From: Mixta calida
GTDB lineage: Bacteria > Pseudomonadota > Gammaproteobacteria > Enterobacterales > Enterobacteriaceae
Assembly (NCBI RefSeq): GCF_002953215.1
Contig: NZ_CP026378.1
Coordinates: 1,036,540 to 1,100,539 of the forward strand
Length of the DNA stretch: 64,000 nucleotides
Reading direction: 5' to 3'
Made by a program: the position numbers and the translations under genes. Below the pieces are notes generated by a model. That model was not told the DNA's origin, did not search any database, and saw only the letters and a program-made list of their open reading frames with translations. Each line of letters opens with the position of its first letter. Position 1 is the first letter of the stretch. This document shows, piece after piece, positions 51,873 through 62,073 of this stretch.

Positions 51873-52982
51873 TCAGAACTGGTAGGTCATGCCGATCGCC
51901 ACGATATCGTCGGTGTTGCGGTTCAGCGTGTTGTTGTCATCCAGCAGGTTGATTTTATAATCAACGAAGGCTGACATGTTTTTGTTGAAGTAGTAAGTCG
52001 CACCGACGTCAGCAAACTTGTAGTAATCCGCATCGCCCACGCCGCCTTCGATATCTTTTACTTTAGTCTGCACGTAGGCCAGAGAAGGACGCAGGCCGAA
52101 ATCAAACTGATACTGCGCCACCAGCTCGAGGTTTTGCAGCTTGTTGGCGTAGCCGCTGACGCTGACATCTTCACCGCCAACCTGTGCGGTGCCGCTGATC
52201 GGGTTCATATTGCGCGTTTCCGCCCAGGTGGCCGCCAGGTAGACGCCGTTATCGTCATACTTCAGGCCGGTCGCCCAGGCTTCCGCTTTCTCGCCGCCGC
52301 CGAAGTCGCTGTTCTTCTGATCCAGCGTACGGTTGGAGGAGGAGACCGCGCCTTTGATGCTCAGGCCGTCGATGATTTTATAAGAAAGAGAGGCCGCCAT
52401 GCCGTCGCCGTTAGAGACGCCGTCGCTGCGCGTAGAGCTTTCGTTTTTCCCCTGATATTGCAGAGCGAAGTCCAGGCCTTCCACCAGACCGAAGAAGTTG
52501 GTGTTGCGGTAGGTGGCGACGCCGTTGGTGCGGGTCAGCATGTAGACATCGGCGGAAGTATAGGCGGTGGCGCCGAACTCCGGCATCATATCGGTGATCG
52601 CTTCCACGTCGTAAATCAGACCGTAGTTGCGGCCGTAATCGAATGAGCCGTAGCCGCCCGCTTTAATACCGGCGAAGCCCAGACGGGTTTTGTTGCCGAC
52701 GTTGGAGTCGCTTTCCGGGTTGTTGAGGTTGTACTGATATTCCCACTGGCCATAGCCGGTCAGCAGTTCGTTAATCTGGGTCTGGCCTTTGAAGCCGATA
52801 CGCACGTAGGACTTGTCAGCGTTGTTGCTGGCGTTGGTTTCCGCATCGCTGATGTAGCGCATTGCTTTCAGTTTGCCGTAGAAATCCAGCTTGTTGCCGT
52901 CTTTGTTGTACACTTCGGCGGCCTGGGCGGCGGAGCTCAGAGCCAGTGCGGAGATCAGCAGTGCCAGTGCGTTCTTTTTCAT
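51873..52982 (-). CDS. phoE: Trimeric outer-membrane porin, PhoE position
   Basis: 369 aa. Signal peptide of 21 residues (ends SAAQA) then [18 protein letters not shown], the OmpC/OmpF/PhoE mature start; 16-strand barrel ending in the C-terminal aromatic GMTYQF. Eyelet loop region is [21 protein letters not shown]. Synteny crl-porin-proB is that of phoE. The sequence is of the general OmpC/PhoE type, so ion selectivity cannot be told. A weak Pho box is upstream at 53064. Confidence 0.85.
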   Translation of the reverse strand: MKKNALALLISALALSSAAQAAEVYNKDGNKLDFYGKLKAMRYISDAETNASNNADKSYVRIGFKGQTQINELLTGYGQWEYQYNLNNPESDSNVGNKTRLGFAGIKAGGYGSFDYGRNYGLIYDVEAITDMMPEFGATAYTSADVYMLTRTNGVATYRNTNFFGLVEGLDFALQYQGKNESSTRSDGVSNGDGMAASLSYKIIDGLSIKGAVSSSNRTLDQKNSDFGGGEKAEAWATGLKYDDNGVYLAATWAETRNMNPISGTAQVGGEDVSVSGYANKLQNLELVAQYQFDFGLRPSLAYVQTKVKDIEGGVGDADYYKFADVGATYYFNKNMSAFVDYKINLLDDNNTLNRNTDDIVAIGMTYQF

Positions 52983-53063
52983 TTGTTATCTATCCCGATG
53001 AGTAAAAAAATAAAAAGTTTTGAGACTTCTTGTAAAAAACAGGAACGTTTTTACCGGGATTGT

Positions 53064-53081
53064 GTGAATGTTTTATGAAGC
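53064..53081 (-). promoter_or_regulatory. Possible Pho box before the porin gene
   Basis: Minus strand GCTTCATAAAACATTCAC fits the 18-bp Pho box CTGTCATAWAWCTGTCAY at 13 positions. A TAAAAA lies 10 bp further on where the -10 would be. It is about 80 bp before the ATG. Weak match; supports PhoE if real. Confidence 0.35.
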
Positions 53082-53226
53082 TTTTCCGCTTTTCTTGTGA
53101 AGGGCGAACTTTTGGTCTACACCGCTGTCGGCAATTTTCCACGCTTTTCCTGCGCTGACGGTTGGCTTCCATCCTGACTCCTGATAAAACGTCCCTTCAA
53201 AGACATTTTTACTACGGCAGGAAAAC

Positions 53227-54330
53227 ATGAGCGGCAGTCAGACCCTGGTGGTCAAACTGGGGACCAGCGTGCTGACCGGCGGATCGCGTCGGTTAAATCG
53301 GGCACATATTGTGGAGTTAGTTCGTCAGTGCGCGCAGCTGCACGCGGCGGGCCATCGAATTGTGATCGTGACCTCCGGCGCCATGGCCGCCGGACGTGAA
53401 CACCTGGGCTACCCGGAACTGCCGCCTACCATCGCCTCAAAGCAGCTGCTGGCTGCGGTGGGGCAGAGCCGTTTGATCCAACTGTGGGAACAGCTGTTCT
53501 CCATCTACGGCATCAATATCGGGCAGATGCTGCTGACGCGCGCGGATATGGAAGATCGCGAACGCTTCCTGAACGCGCGCGATACGCTGCGCGCGCTGCT
53601 GGATAACAATATCGTGCCGGTGATCAACGAGAACGACGCGGTGGCGACGGCGGAGATCAAAGTCGGCGACAATGATAATTTATCGGCGCTGGCGGCGATC
53701 CTGGCGGGCGCCGATAAGCTGCTGCTGCTGACCGATCAGCAAGGGCTGTTTACCGCCGATCCGCGCAGCAATCCGCAGGCGGAGCTGATCAGCGACGTTC
53801 ACGCCATCGATGACGCGCTGCGCACCATCGCCGGCGACAGCGTCTCCGGGCTGGGCACCGGCGGCATGAGCACCAAGCTCCAGGCGGCGGACGTCGCCTG
53901 CCGCGCCGGCATCGATGTGATTATCGCCGCGGGCAGCCGTCCGGGCGTGATTGGCGACGTGACGGAGGGCAAGCCGGTCGGCACCCGTTTCCATGCGCAG
54001 CAGTCGCCGCTGGAGATGCGCAAGCGCTGGATTTTCGGCGCGCCGCCTGCGGGCGAGATCGTGATCGACGACGGCGCGCTGTCGGCGGTGCTGGAGCGCG
54101 GCAGTTCGCTGCTGCCAAAGGGCATTCGCGAGGTAAGCGGCAACTTCTCCCGTGGCGAAGTGATCCGCATTCGCAGCCTGCTGGGCCGCGATATCGCCCA
54201 CGGCGTGTCACGTTATAACAGCGATGCGCTGCGCATGATTGCCGGTCATCACAGCCAGGAAATCAGTGATATCCTGGGATATGAATATGGTCCGGTTGCG
54301 ATGCACCGTGACGACATGATTGTCAGCTAA
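53227..54330 (+). CDS. proB: Glutamate 5-kinase
   Basis: 367 aa. Amino-acid kinase domain ([52 protein letters not shown]) plus a C-terminal PUA domain from about 275 ([17 protein letters not shown]). First and feedback-regulated step of proline synthesis. The ATG has CAGGAAAAC upstream. proA follows after 10 bp. Confidence 0.97.
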   Translation: MSGSQTLVVKLGTSVLTGGSRRLNRAHIVELVRQCAQLHAAGHRIVIVTSGAMAAGREHLGYPELPPTIASKQLLAAVGQSRLIQLWEQLFSIYGINIGQMLLTRADMEDRERFLNARDTLRALLDNNIVPVINENDAVATAEIKVGDNDNLSALAAILAGADKLLLLTDQQGLFTADPRSNPQAELISDVHAIDDALRTIAGDSVSGLGTGGMSTKLQAADVACRAGIDVIIAAGSRPGVIGDVTEGKPVGTRFHAQQSPLEMRKRWIFGAPPAGEIVIDDGALSAVLERGSSLLPKGIREVSGNFSRGEVIRIRSLLGRDIAHGVSRYNSDALRMIAGHHSQEISDILGYEYGPVAMHRDDMIVS

Positions 54331-54340
54331 GGGGGCATGA

Positions 54341-55594
54341 ATGCTGGAAGAAATGGGCAAGGCGGCCAAAGCGGCCTCATATCAGCTCGCCACGCTGACC
54401 ACCGCGGAGAAAAACCGCGTTCTGATGACCATCGCCGACCAGCTGGAAGCGCAGAGCGCGGCTATCCTCGCGGCCAATGAGCAGGATCTGGCAGATGCGC
54501 GCGGTAACGGCCTGAGCGAGGCGCTGCTGGACCGTCTGATGCTGAACCCGGCGCGCCTGAAGGGCATCGCCGATGATGTGCGCCAGGTATGCCGCCTGGC
54601 CGATCCGGTCGGCCAACTGATCGACGGTGGCCAGCTGGACAGCGGGCTGCGTATTGAACGCCGCCGCGTGCCGCTGGGCGTGGTCGGCGTTATTTATGAA
54701 GCGCGCCCCAACGTGACGGTGGACGTGGCGTCGCTCTGCCTGAAAACCGGCAACGCCGTGATTCTGCGCGGCGGTAAAGAGACATACCGCACCAACGGCG
54801 CCACGGTGCGCGTGATTCAGTCCGCGCTGGCGCAGCACGGCCTGCCCGCTGGCGCGGTGCAGGCGATTGAAAGCCCGGATCGCGAGCTGGTGAACCAGCT
54901 GCTGAAGCTGGATCGCTATGTGGATATGCTGATTCCGCGCGGCGGGGCGGGGCTGCACAAGCTGTGCCGCGAGCAGTCGACCATTCCGGTGATCACCGGC
55001 GGCATCGGCGTTTGCCATATCTATATCGACGCCGACTTTGAGCCGGAAGCGGCGCTGAACGTCATCGTCAACGCGAAAAAACAGCGTCCCAGCGCCTGCA
55101 ACTCGGTCGAGACGCTGCTGATCAACGCCGCCGTCGCCGACGCTTTTCTGCCGGCGCTGAGTCAGCGTATGGCGCAGGAGGGCGTTAAGCTGCACGCAGA
55201 CGAACGCTCCCTGCCGCTGTTGCAGCAGGGGCCAGCCGAGGTGGAAGCGGTGAAGGCGGAGCAGTATGACGACGAATGGCTGTCGCTCGATTTGAACGTG
55301 CGCGTCGTCGCCGATATGGATGAGGCGATTGCGCATATCCGCGAGCATGGCACCCAGCATTCCGACGCGATTCTGACGCGCGACACGCGCGCCGCCGATC
55401 GGTTTGTCCGACAGGTGGATTCCTCGGCGGTCTATGTCAACGCCAGCACCCGCTTCACCGACGGCGGCCAGTTCGGTCTGGGCGCGGAAGTGGCGGTCAG
55501 CACACAGAAGCTGCACGCGCGCGGCCCGATGGGGCTGGAGGCGCTCACAACCTATAAGTGGATTGGCTACGGCGACGATACCATCCGGGCGTAA
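54341..55594 (+). CDS. proA: Gamma-glutamyl phosphate reductase
   Basis: 417 aa, the E. coli length. Catalytic Cys in [20 protein letters not shown]-binding [16 protein letters not shown]. Second step of proline synthesis, in the proBA operon. Confidence 0.97.
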   Translation: MLEEMGKAAKAASYQLATLTTAEKNRVLMTIADQLEAQSAAILAANEQDLADARGNGLSEALLDRLMLNPARLKGIADDVRQVCRLADPVGQLIDGGQLDSGLRIERRRVPLGVVGVIYEARPNVTVDVASLCLKTGNAVILRGGKETYRTNGATVRVIQSALAQHGLPAGAVQAIESPDRELVNQLLKLDRYVDMLIPRGGAGLHKLCREQSTIPVITGGIGVCHIYIDADFEPEAALNVIVNAKKQRPSACNSVETLLINAAVADAFLPALSQRMAQEGVKLHADERSLPLLQQGPAEVEAVKAEQYDDEWLSLDLNVRVVADMDEAIAHIREHGTQHSDAILTRDTRAADRFVRQVDSSAVYVNASTRFTDGGQFGLGAEVAVSTQKLHARGPMGLEALTTYKWIGYGDDTIRA

Positions 55595-55702
55595 CGGGCA
55601 GGACAACGGCTTGTGGTTGGCTAAGTGTGTAGCGGAGCGGCTGTAGCGCTGGCTTGTTCTCAGATGAAAAACCGCCCGCTGGCGACAAAAGCAGCATCCG
55701 AT

Positions 55703-55736
55703 GCGGCGCCTCTTGACTCAGGCGCCGCTTTTTTTT
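55703..55736 (+). terminator. Rho-independent terminator of proBA
   Basis: GCGGCGCC / GGCGCCGC stem, 10-nt loop, T8 tail. Confidence 0.92.
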
Positions 55737-55767
55737 AACGTTACAGCCCGTAGCATCCCTTCCCAAA

Positions 55768-55843
55768 GCCGGTATAGCTCAGTTGGTAGAGCAGCGCATT
55801 CGTAATGCGAAGGTCGTAGGTTCGACTCCTATTACCGGCACCA
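55768..55843 (+). tRNA. thrW: tRNA-Thr (CGT)
   Basis: 76 nt with encoded CCA; anticodon loop TTCGTAA gives CGT. Located after proA as thrW in E. coli, where it is an integration site for prophage. An integrase remnant begins 15 bp downstream. Confidence 0.97.
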
Positions 55844-55857
55844 GTTAAATCAAGCAC

Positions 55858-56020
55858 TTATCGGCCATTTATATAAATCACGTTTTCCTCTTGTGCCATA
55901 TTTGTGCCATGACGGTTCAGAATGGTGCCGATTTTGCTCGCGTGTTCACTCAAGTGGCTGGCTGAGAGATGAGCGTATCTCTGAACTATTTCCAGCGTTT
56001 CCCCATCCTCCTGTGGACCG
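55858..56020 (-). pseudogene. C-terminal remnant of a tyrosine-recombinase integrase
   Basis: Minus-strand frame carries GETLEIVQRYAHLSASHLSE followed by a 26-residue tail ending at 55858. VQRYAHLS is the P4-type integrase block with the catalytic Tyr. The rest of the integrase (Arg and His-x-x-Arg boxes) is missing; upstream codons in the frame are unrelated. Its end next to the tRNA is the usual integrase orientation at an att site. Confidence 0.8.
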
Positions 56021-56039
56021 GCCCGGACGTTTCTGCTGT

Positions 56040-56193
56040 CTTCTGCGGCTTCATGATGCTGTTTTCCAGGCTCTGCAGCGTGGTAAAGTCTTATTACCAG
56101 AGGCCAGAACGTATAGGTAAATACAGAGGGAAAGACAGTATGAAAGATATCCCTAATCTTTATAAAAAAATCGTTACAGGACAAGAGAAATGA
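56040..56193 (+). pseudogene. Possible 3' remnant of a gene coupled to the lipoprotein gene
   Basis: Open frame ending in QRPERIGKYRGKDSMKDIPN and LYKKIVTGQEK, whose TGA overlaps the next ATG (ATGA). Natural-looking composition and the coupling suggest the 3' end of a truncated gene. The upstream part of the frame is antisense to the integrase remnant. Family not recognised. Confidence 0.35.
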
Positions 56194-56597
56194 CCGTAAT
56201 GAAAAAATACCTGGTAGTAACTTCTGTTTTTTTATTGGCCGGTTGTCCTGGGCCTGGCGATCGTATGGTGTCCCGAACACCTACTACAACGATAATAAAA
56301 GATAATCACGTTTGCATTCTGTCTCCTTTAAGTCCCGGCGAGCAGGTGACTGCTGTTCAAATTTATAGTGATAAAGGTCGTGAGCTTATCAAGACTTTTG
56401 ATGACAATCCGCTTTATATTCAAAAGGGTGACTGTTTGCCGGTTTTTGGCTATCAGTTTATTGCTGAAGAGAAATATTCAATTGCATATGATATTAAAAC
56501 ATTAAAATCAAAACATTATTTGATTACCGCCACGTTCTCCATAGCAAAAACGGGTATGGTTATGAATGGAAATAATAAGCAGAAAGATAGTTTGTAA
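56190..56597 (+). CDS. Lipoprotein resembling T6SS immunity periplasmic lipoproteins
   Basis: 135 aa. Signal sequence with lipobox LLAGC (Cys19), then CPGPGDRMV, a short beta-rich domain with KDNHVCILSPLSPGEQVTA and LYIQKGDCLPVFGYQF, including a conserved-looking Cys pair. I associate this CPGPGDRM type with putative T6SS immunity lipoproteins. An Hcp-like remnant lies directly downstream, which supports that. Low GC compared with flanking genes points to transfer. ATG chosen with AGGA 8 nt upstream; a second ATG at 56199 is possible. Confidence 0.7.
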   Translation: MTVMKKYLVVTSVFLLAGCPGPGDRMVSRTPTTTIIKDNHVCILSPLSPGEQVTAVQIYSDKGRELIKTFDDNPLYIQKGDCLPVFGYQFIAEEKYSIAYDIKTLKSKHYLITATFSIAKTGMVMNGNNKQKDSL

Positions 56598-56600
56598 TGA

Positions 56601-56862
56601 TTATCAGGCTTCATTGATTTATGTCAATACACCGTATTGCTGGAAGGTTTGAAAGTCACTGGCGTTAATTGTTAGGTGCCTGATAATAAGTTGGCTGGCA
56701 ATGATAACATGGACCATATTGAAAGTATCAGCATCCAATACGAGAAAATCACCTGGCGTATTGCATGACGATATCCAGTATACAGACGCCTGGAACGAGC
56801 GCTCAACAGTACACTATTCAAGTAAAGACCAGTGTGTCCCTTTGTTGTCAGTCAACGCTTAA
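56601..56862 (+). pseudogene. Degraded C-terminal fragment of an Hcp-like T6SS protein
   Basis: One frame reads FIDLCQYTVLLEGLKVTGVN, a TAG at 56673, then NMDHIESISIQYEKITWRI up to a TGA at 56766. A +1 shift there continues as DDIQYTDAWNERSTVHYSSK and stops at 56860-56862. Segments like SIQYEKITWRI...AWNE are typical of Hcp C-terminal halves. At least one nonsense change, one frameshift and loss of the 5' half, so non-functional. Confidence 0.65.
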
Positions 56863-56941
56863 ATCCAAAAACTAATTACTTCAGTAGCGTCCTTAGAAAG
56901 CAGAGTGTCGGCATTATAACAAGCATCAATTCTGAATTTTA

Positions 56942-56977
56942 AAAAATGAAAGAAGCGTGGCATCTTCTTTCATTTTT
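56942..56977. terminator. Bidirectional terminator-like hairpin in the thrW island
   Basis: Stem AAAAATGAAAGAAG / CTTCTTTCATTTTT, 8-nt loop, perfect 14 bp. Bases 56863-57139 otherwise show no gene. Confidence 0.8.
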
Positions 56978-57139
56978 CCTGAAATTTTTATACACCAGTA
57001 ACTTTTTCCGTTGGCATCCTGAACGTTAATCCCAACGTTTTCATCCCGCATAATACGCTTACACGTAGACTAGCCGTCGTTCCCTGTGAACTTTCTTCTT
57101 ATACACTACGCCGATTTAAACAGATGTTAGCAGCGAAAA

Positions 57140-57256
57140 TCAGCGGCGCCGTACATGGGGGGCGACTATCTTCTTTTTAAGGCTAACTCTCCAGTGTAAA
57201 ATAAAACAAACTATCACGAATGCGATAAGAGATATTATAATAACTAAGTTAACCAT
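57140..57256 (-). CDS. Putative 38-residue single-pass membrane peptide
   Basis: ATG at 57256 with GGGAGG 9 nt upstream. The product MVNLVIIISLIAFVIVCFIL, then HWRVSLKKKIVAPHVRRR, is one membrane helix (residues 3-21) followed by a strongly basic cytoplasmic tail. A good ribosome binding site and sharp helix/tail partition argue for a real small protein. No family recognised; toxin-like peptides of this shape exist, but nothing here proves that. Bases 57257-57560 on its upstream side are AT-rich with no other supported gene. Confidence 0.5.
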   Translation of the reverse strand: MVNLVIIISLIAFVIVCFILHWRVSLKKKIVAPHVRRR

Positions 57257-57560
57257 CACTTTTTACCTCCCTGTTAAAGTTGCGTTGTTGGCCTCCTTAA
57301 ATAGCATTGAAGGGTAAAAATAAAAATTAACTTTCATTTAAATACTATAAATATTAACGATAATCACCGGATGTTTCCAAGTTACGCGATAGCCAGTTGG
57401 TTTTACAGAGGGTTCTTTTGTCGTTTCCAACTTATAGCGTCCAGCTTCTCTTTATCCTGAGCACATTTCTCGCCGCTTACTTCACGCTAACCCATCAAAA
57501 ATCCGCTAAATTAAACAGCAACGCGTTTTATCCTCTGCTAACCAAAGGTCGGGATGTTTT

Positions 57561-58235
57561 ATGAGTACAGATCTGGACACGCTCTACCACGCAACGAATG
57601 AAAAAACCGTCTCCCTTTGGCAGCAGGAGAACGGCGTCGGTGAGGTGATGGGGGGAGGATATTATCATCCGCGGAAGCTGGCGCTGGCCGCTGGACTTCG
57701 GCCGACAGTGCCTGCCGCCGTACATACGCTCTTCGATGAGGTTCGGCAGTTGAGCGCAGAAGATACGCTGGCAGACGTACTGCCGACAGAGGCGTTTCAT
57801 TTTACATTTTTGCCTATTACGCCGCCTCTGTATGAGGAAGGGGAAGCGCTGCCTGATAAAATCGCACAGCTGTTGAGCCTGTGGCAAAACTATCAGGGAA
57901 AGAGTGTGACGATAAAGGCGTTGCGGCTTGTCGCTTTGCCGGGACAGCTTTTGCTGGCGGGCATCCCTGATGAGCAGGCGATAATGTCACGTCAGCGATT
58001 TTGCGAAGCGGTGTTAGCCTCGTCCTGGAGAGAAGAACTGCTTGCCCGTCATGAGAAAACGCCGCTGCCAGCGCCGTTCTGGCACAGCACGCTGCTGCGC
58101 TATCGGGCGCAGCGTCTGCCGGCGCGGCTACAGCGCTATTTTCTTCATGCTCAGCATCGTCGCTATGGCGACGTATCGGGAGAGCTCAAGCTGGCGCAGG
58201 TTAACTACAACTGGACAAGGTGCGATGTGATTTAA
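57561..58235 (+). CDS. 2H-phosphoesterase-like protein
   Basis: 224 aa. Two His-x-Thr motifs, His80-x-Thr82 (AFHFTFLPI) and His175-x-Thr177 (FWHSTLLRYR), spaced as in 2H phosphoesterases (LigT/2',3'-cyclic phosphodiesterases). It is longer at the N terminus than minimal LigT. Substrate unknown, possibly a cyclic nucleotide phosphate end. First intact gene right of the thrW island; GC and codon use return to the chromosomal norm. Confidence 0.7.
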   Translation: MSTDLDTLYHATNEKTVSLWQQENGVGEVMGGGYYHPRKLALAAGLRPTVPAAVHTLFDEVRQLSAEDTLADVLPTEAFHFTFLPITPPLYEEGEALPDKIAQLLSLWQNYQGKSVTIKALRLVALPGQLLLAGIPDEQAIMSRQRFCEAVLASSWREELLARHEKTPLPAPFWHSTLLRYRAQRLPARLQRYFLHAQHRRYGDVSGELKLAQVNYNWTRCDVI

Positions 58236-58288
58236 CGCGCCGCAACGGAGCGGGCTGCTTATCTGGCAGCCCGCCTTATACAACCGAA

Positions 58289-59155
58289 TCATGCCGCCAG
58301 CGTATCCAACGTCTTCAGCATCTCTTCTGGCAACGTCAGTTCCGCCGCCCTGATATTTTCATTGAAATGTGCGACTGATGAGGTGCCCGGAATTAACAGG
58401 ATATTCGGCGAACGCTTAAGCAGCCACGCGAGCGCGACCTGCATCGGCGTTGCGCCAAGCTGCTGCGCAATGTTTTGCAGGGTAGCGGACTGAATGGGCG
58501 AGAATCCCCCTAGCGGGAAAAACGGCACGTAAGCGATGCCCTGCGCCGCAAGCTCATTAATCAGGCTGTCATCCTGACGCTGAACGATGTTATACATATT
58601 CTGTACGCAGCTGACAGGTACGATCCGCTGCGCCTCGGCTATCTGCGCACGGGTTACGTTGCTCAGGCCGATATGTTTAATCAGTCCCTGTTCCCGTAGC
58701 TGCGCCAGCGTGGTCAGCGGCGCTTCAATCGAGCCTTCAGCCGGGCCATCCACCTTAAACATCGCCCGCAGGTTCACCACCTCCAGCACATCCAGCCGCA
58801 GGTTGCGCAGGTTATCGTGCACCGCCTGGGTCACTTCTTTCGGTGACAGGGCGGGTCGCCAGGAGGCGTCATCGCCGCGCAGCGCACCGACCTTAGTGAC
58901 GATCGTCAGGTCGTCGTCGTAAGGCGATAGCGCCTCACCGATCAATTGATTGGTGATGTGCGGGCCGTAAAAATCACTGGTGTCGATATGATTAACGCCC
59001 GCTTCCACGGCGGCGCGCAAGACGGCCAGAGCGGCCTGTTTATCCTTCGGCGGCCCGAATACGCCGGGACCGGCCAGCTGCATGGCGCCATAGCCGAGCC
59101 GTTTTACCGTACGATCGCCGAGTCTGTAGCTGCCGCTGCTGTCAATGATGCCCAT
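58289..59155 (-). CDS. Aldo/keto reductase-family oxidoreductase
   Basis: 288 aa TIM barrel. Asp58, Tyr63 (HIDTSDFYGP) and Lys88 (IVTKVG) of the AKR tetrad are present, while the position of the catalytic His is Asn (LEVVNLRAMF). NADPH site: C-terminal LIPGTSSVAHFNENI. Similar to E. coli YdbC-type proteins. Substrate unknown. Divergent from the TetR gene, which probably controls it. Confidence 0.88.
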   Translation of the reverse strand: MGIIDSSGSYRLGDRTVKRLGYGAMQLAGPGVFGPPKDKQAALAVLRAAVEAGVNHIDTSDFYGPHITNQLIGEALSPYDDDLTIVTKVGALRGDDASWRPALSPKEVTQAVHDNLRNLRLDVLEVVNLRAMFKVDGPAEGSIEAPLTTLAQLREQGLIKHIGLSNVTRAQIAEAQRIVPVSCVQNMYNIVQRQDDSLINELAAQGIAYVPFFPLGGFSPIQSATLQNIAQQLGATPMQVALAWLLKRSPNILLIPGTSSVAHFNENIRAAELTLPEEMLKTLDTLAA

Positions 59156-59231
59156 TATTGCCTTCTTGATTTCATCAGGTTCAGGAAGTATCAGTATATG
59201 AAGCCTCCCTTACTTTAAGAATTCGCATTTG

Positions 59232-59858
59232 ATGAAGACGCCTCCCGTCCCGCTCAACGCCCGTAAAACGCCAGCTCAGGCGCGCGCCATCGCCACCGTC
59301 GACGCGCTGCATACGGCAACCATTCAGGTTTTAGCCCGTGAAGGATTAAGCCGCTGCACCACCACGCGCGTCGCCCAGCGCGCCGGTATGTCGGTGGGAA
59401 GCCTTTACCAATATTATCCAAACCGCGACGCGCTGCTGGCGGGCGTGCTTGAACAACATCTTCATGGCGTGGCCAGCGCGATTGAAGAGGCTTGTCTGCT
59501 TGCGCGCGGCAAACCTGTCGCTGAGATGGCCTCGTTACTGGTGAACGCCTTCCTCGCAGCGAAGCTGACCAACCCGCAAGAGTCTAAGGCGCTCTACAGC
59601 ATCGCCGCAGAGCGGGACGGCGCAAGGATCGTCGCGGCGATCTATCAGCGTATGGTGGAGGCTGTCGCAGCGATGCTGAGCAGTTCGCCGGACGCGCAGT
59701 GCGCCGACTGTCAGCTCACCGCTCATATGGCGCTGGGGATGATTACCGGTCCGGTAAAAGCGTTTCTTGAAGGACTGATCCCGCAGGCGTACGCGGAACG
59801 TTTTCCTGAGCATCTTTCTTCAGTGCTGACAGCGTGTTTTAACAGCGAGGTGCGTTAA
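59232..59858 (+). CDS. TetR-family transcriptional regulator
   Basis: 208 aa. N-terminal HTH: TTTRVAQRAGMSVGSLYQYYPNRDALL (abridged at residues about 40-67) and a helical effector domain. The N terminus RKTPAQARAIATVDALHTAT fits this subfamily. ATG at 59232; a TTG directly before it is also in frame. Adjacent and divergent to the aldo/keto reductase by 76 bp, so likely its regulator. Confidence 0.9.
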   Translation: MKTPPVPLNARKTPAQARAIATVDALHTATIQVLAREGLSRCTTTRVAQRAGMSVGSLYQYYPNRDALLAGVLEQHLHGVASAIEEACLLARGKPVAEMASLLVNAFLAAKLTNPQESKALYSIAAERDGARIVAAIYQRMVEAVAAMLSSSPDAQCADCQLTAHMALGMITGPVKAFLEGLIPQAYAERFPEHLSSVLTACFNSEVR

Positions 59859-59881
59859 AAACGCGCCGCGTCAGGCAATAA

Positions 59882-59916
59882 AAAAATCCCCGCCGGCATC
59901 GCCAACGGGGATTTTT
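59882..59916. terminator. Bidirectional terminator between tetR and glgX
   Basis: AAAAATCCCCG / CGGGGATTTTT stem; runs of A and T on both sides serve both convergent genes. Confidence 0.88.
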
Positions 59917-59932
59917 AGCAGATAATCCGCGC

Positions 59933-62008
<2,076 letters not shown>

Positions 62009-62073
62009 GCATTCTTCTCCATCGAATGAACATTTTGCCTGTAACAGCGTTTAACGCTTACTGATAAGCAAAA

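Noticed and set aside
54377-55606. 409-codon minus-strand frame opposite proA
   Set aside because: Antisense shadow of a highly conserved gene.
57263-57307. 14-codon frame ahead of the small membrane peptide
   Set aside because: No ribosome binding site of its own; noted only as possible translational coupling.
55844-59900. Right-hand att repeat of the thrW 3' end
   Set aside because: I looked for a repeat of the tRNA 3' sequence (ATTACCGGCACCA) to the right and saw none, so no att pair is annotated.
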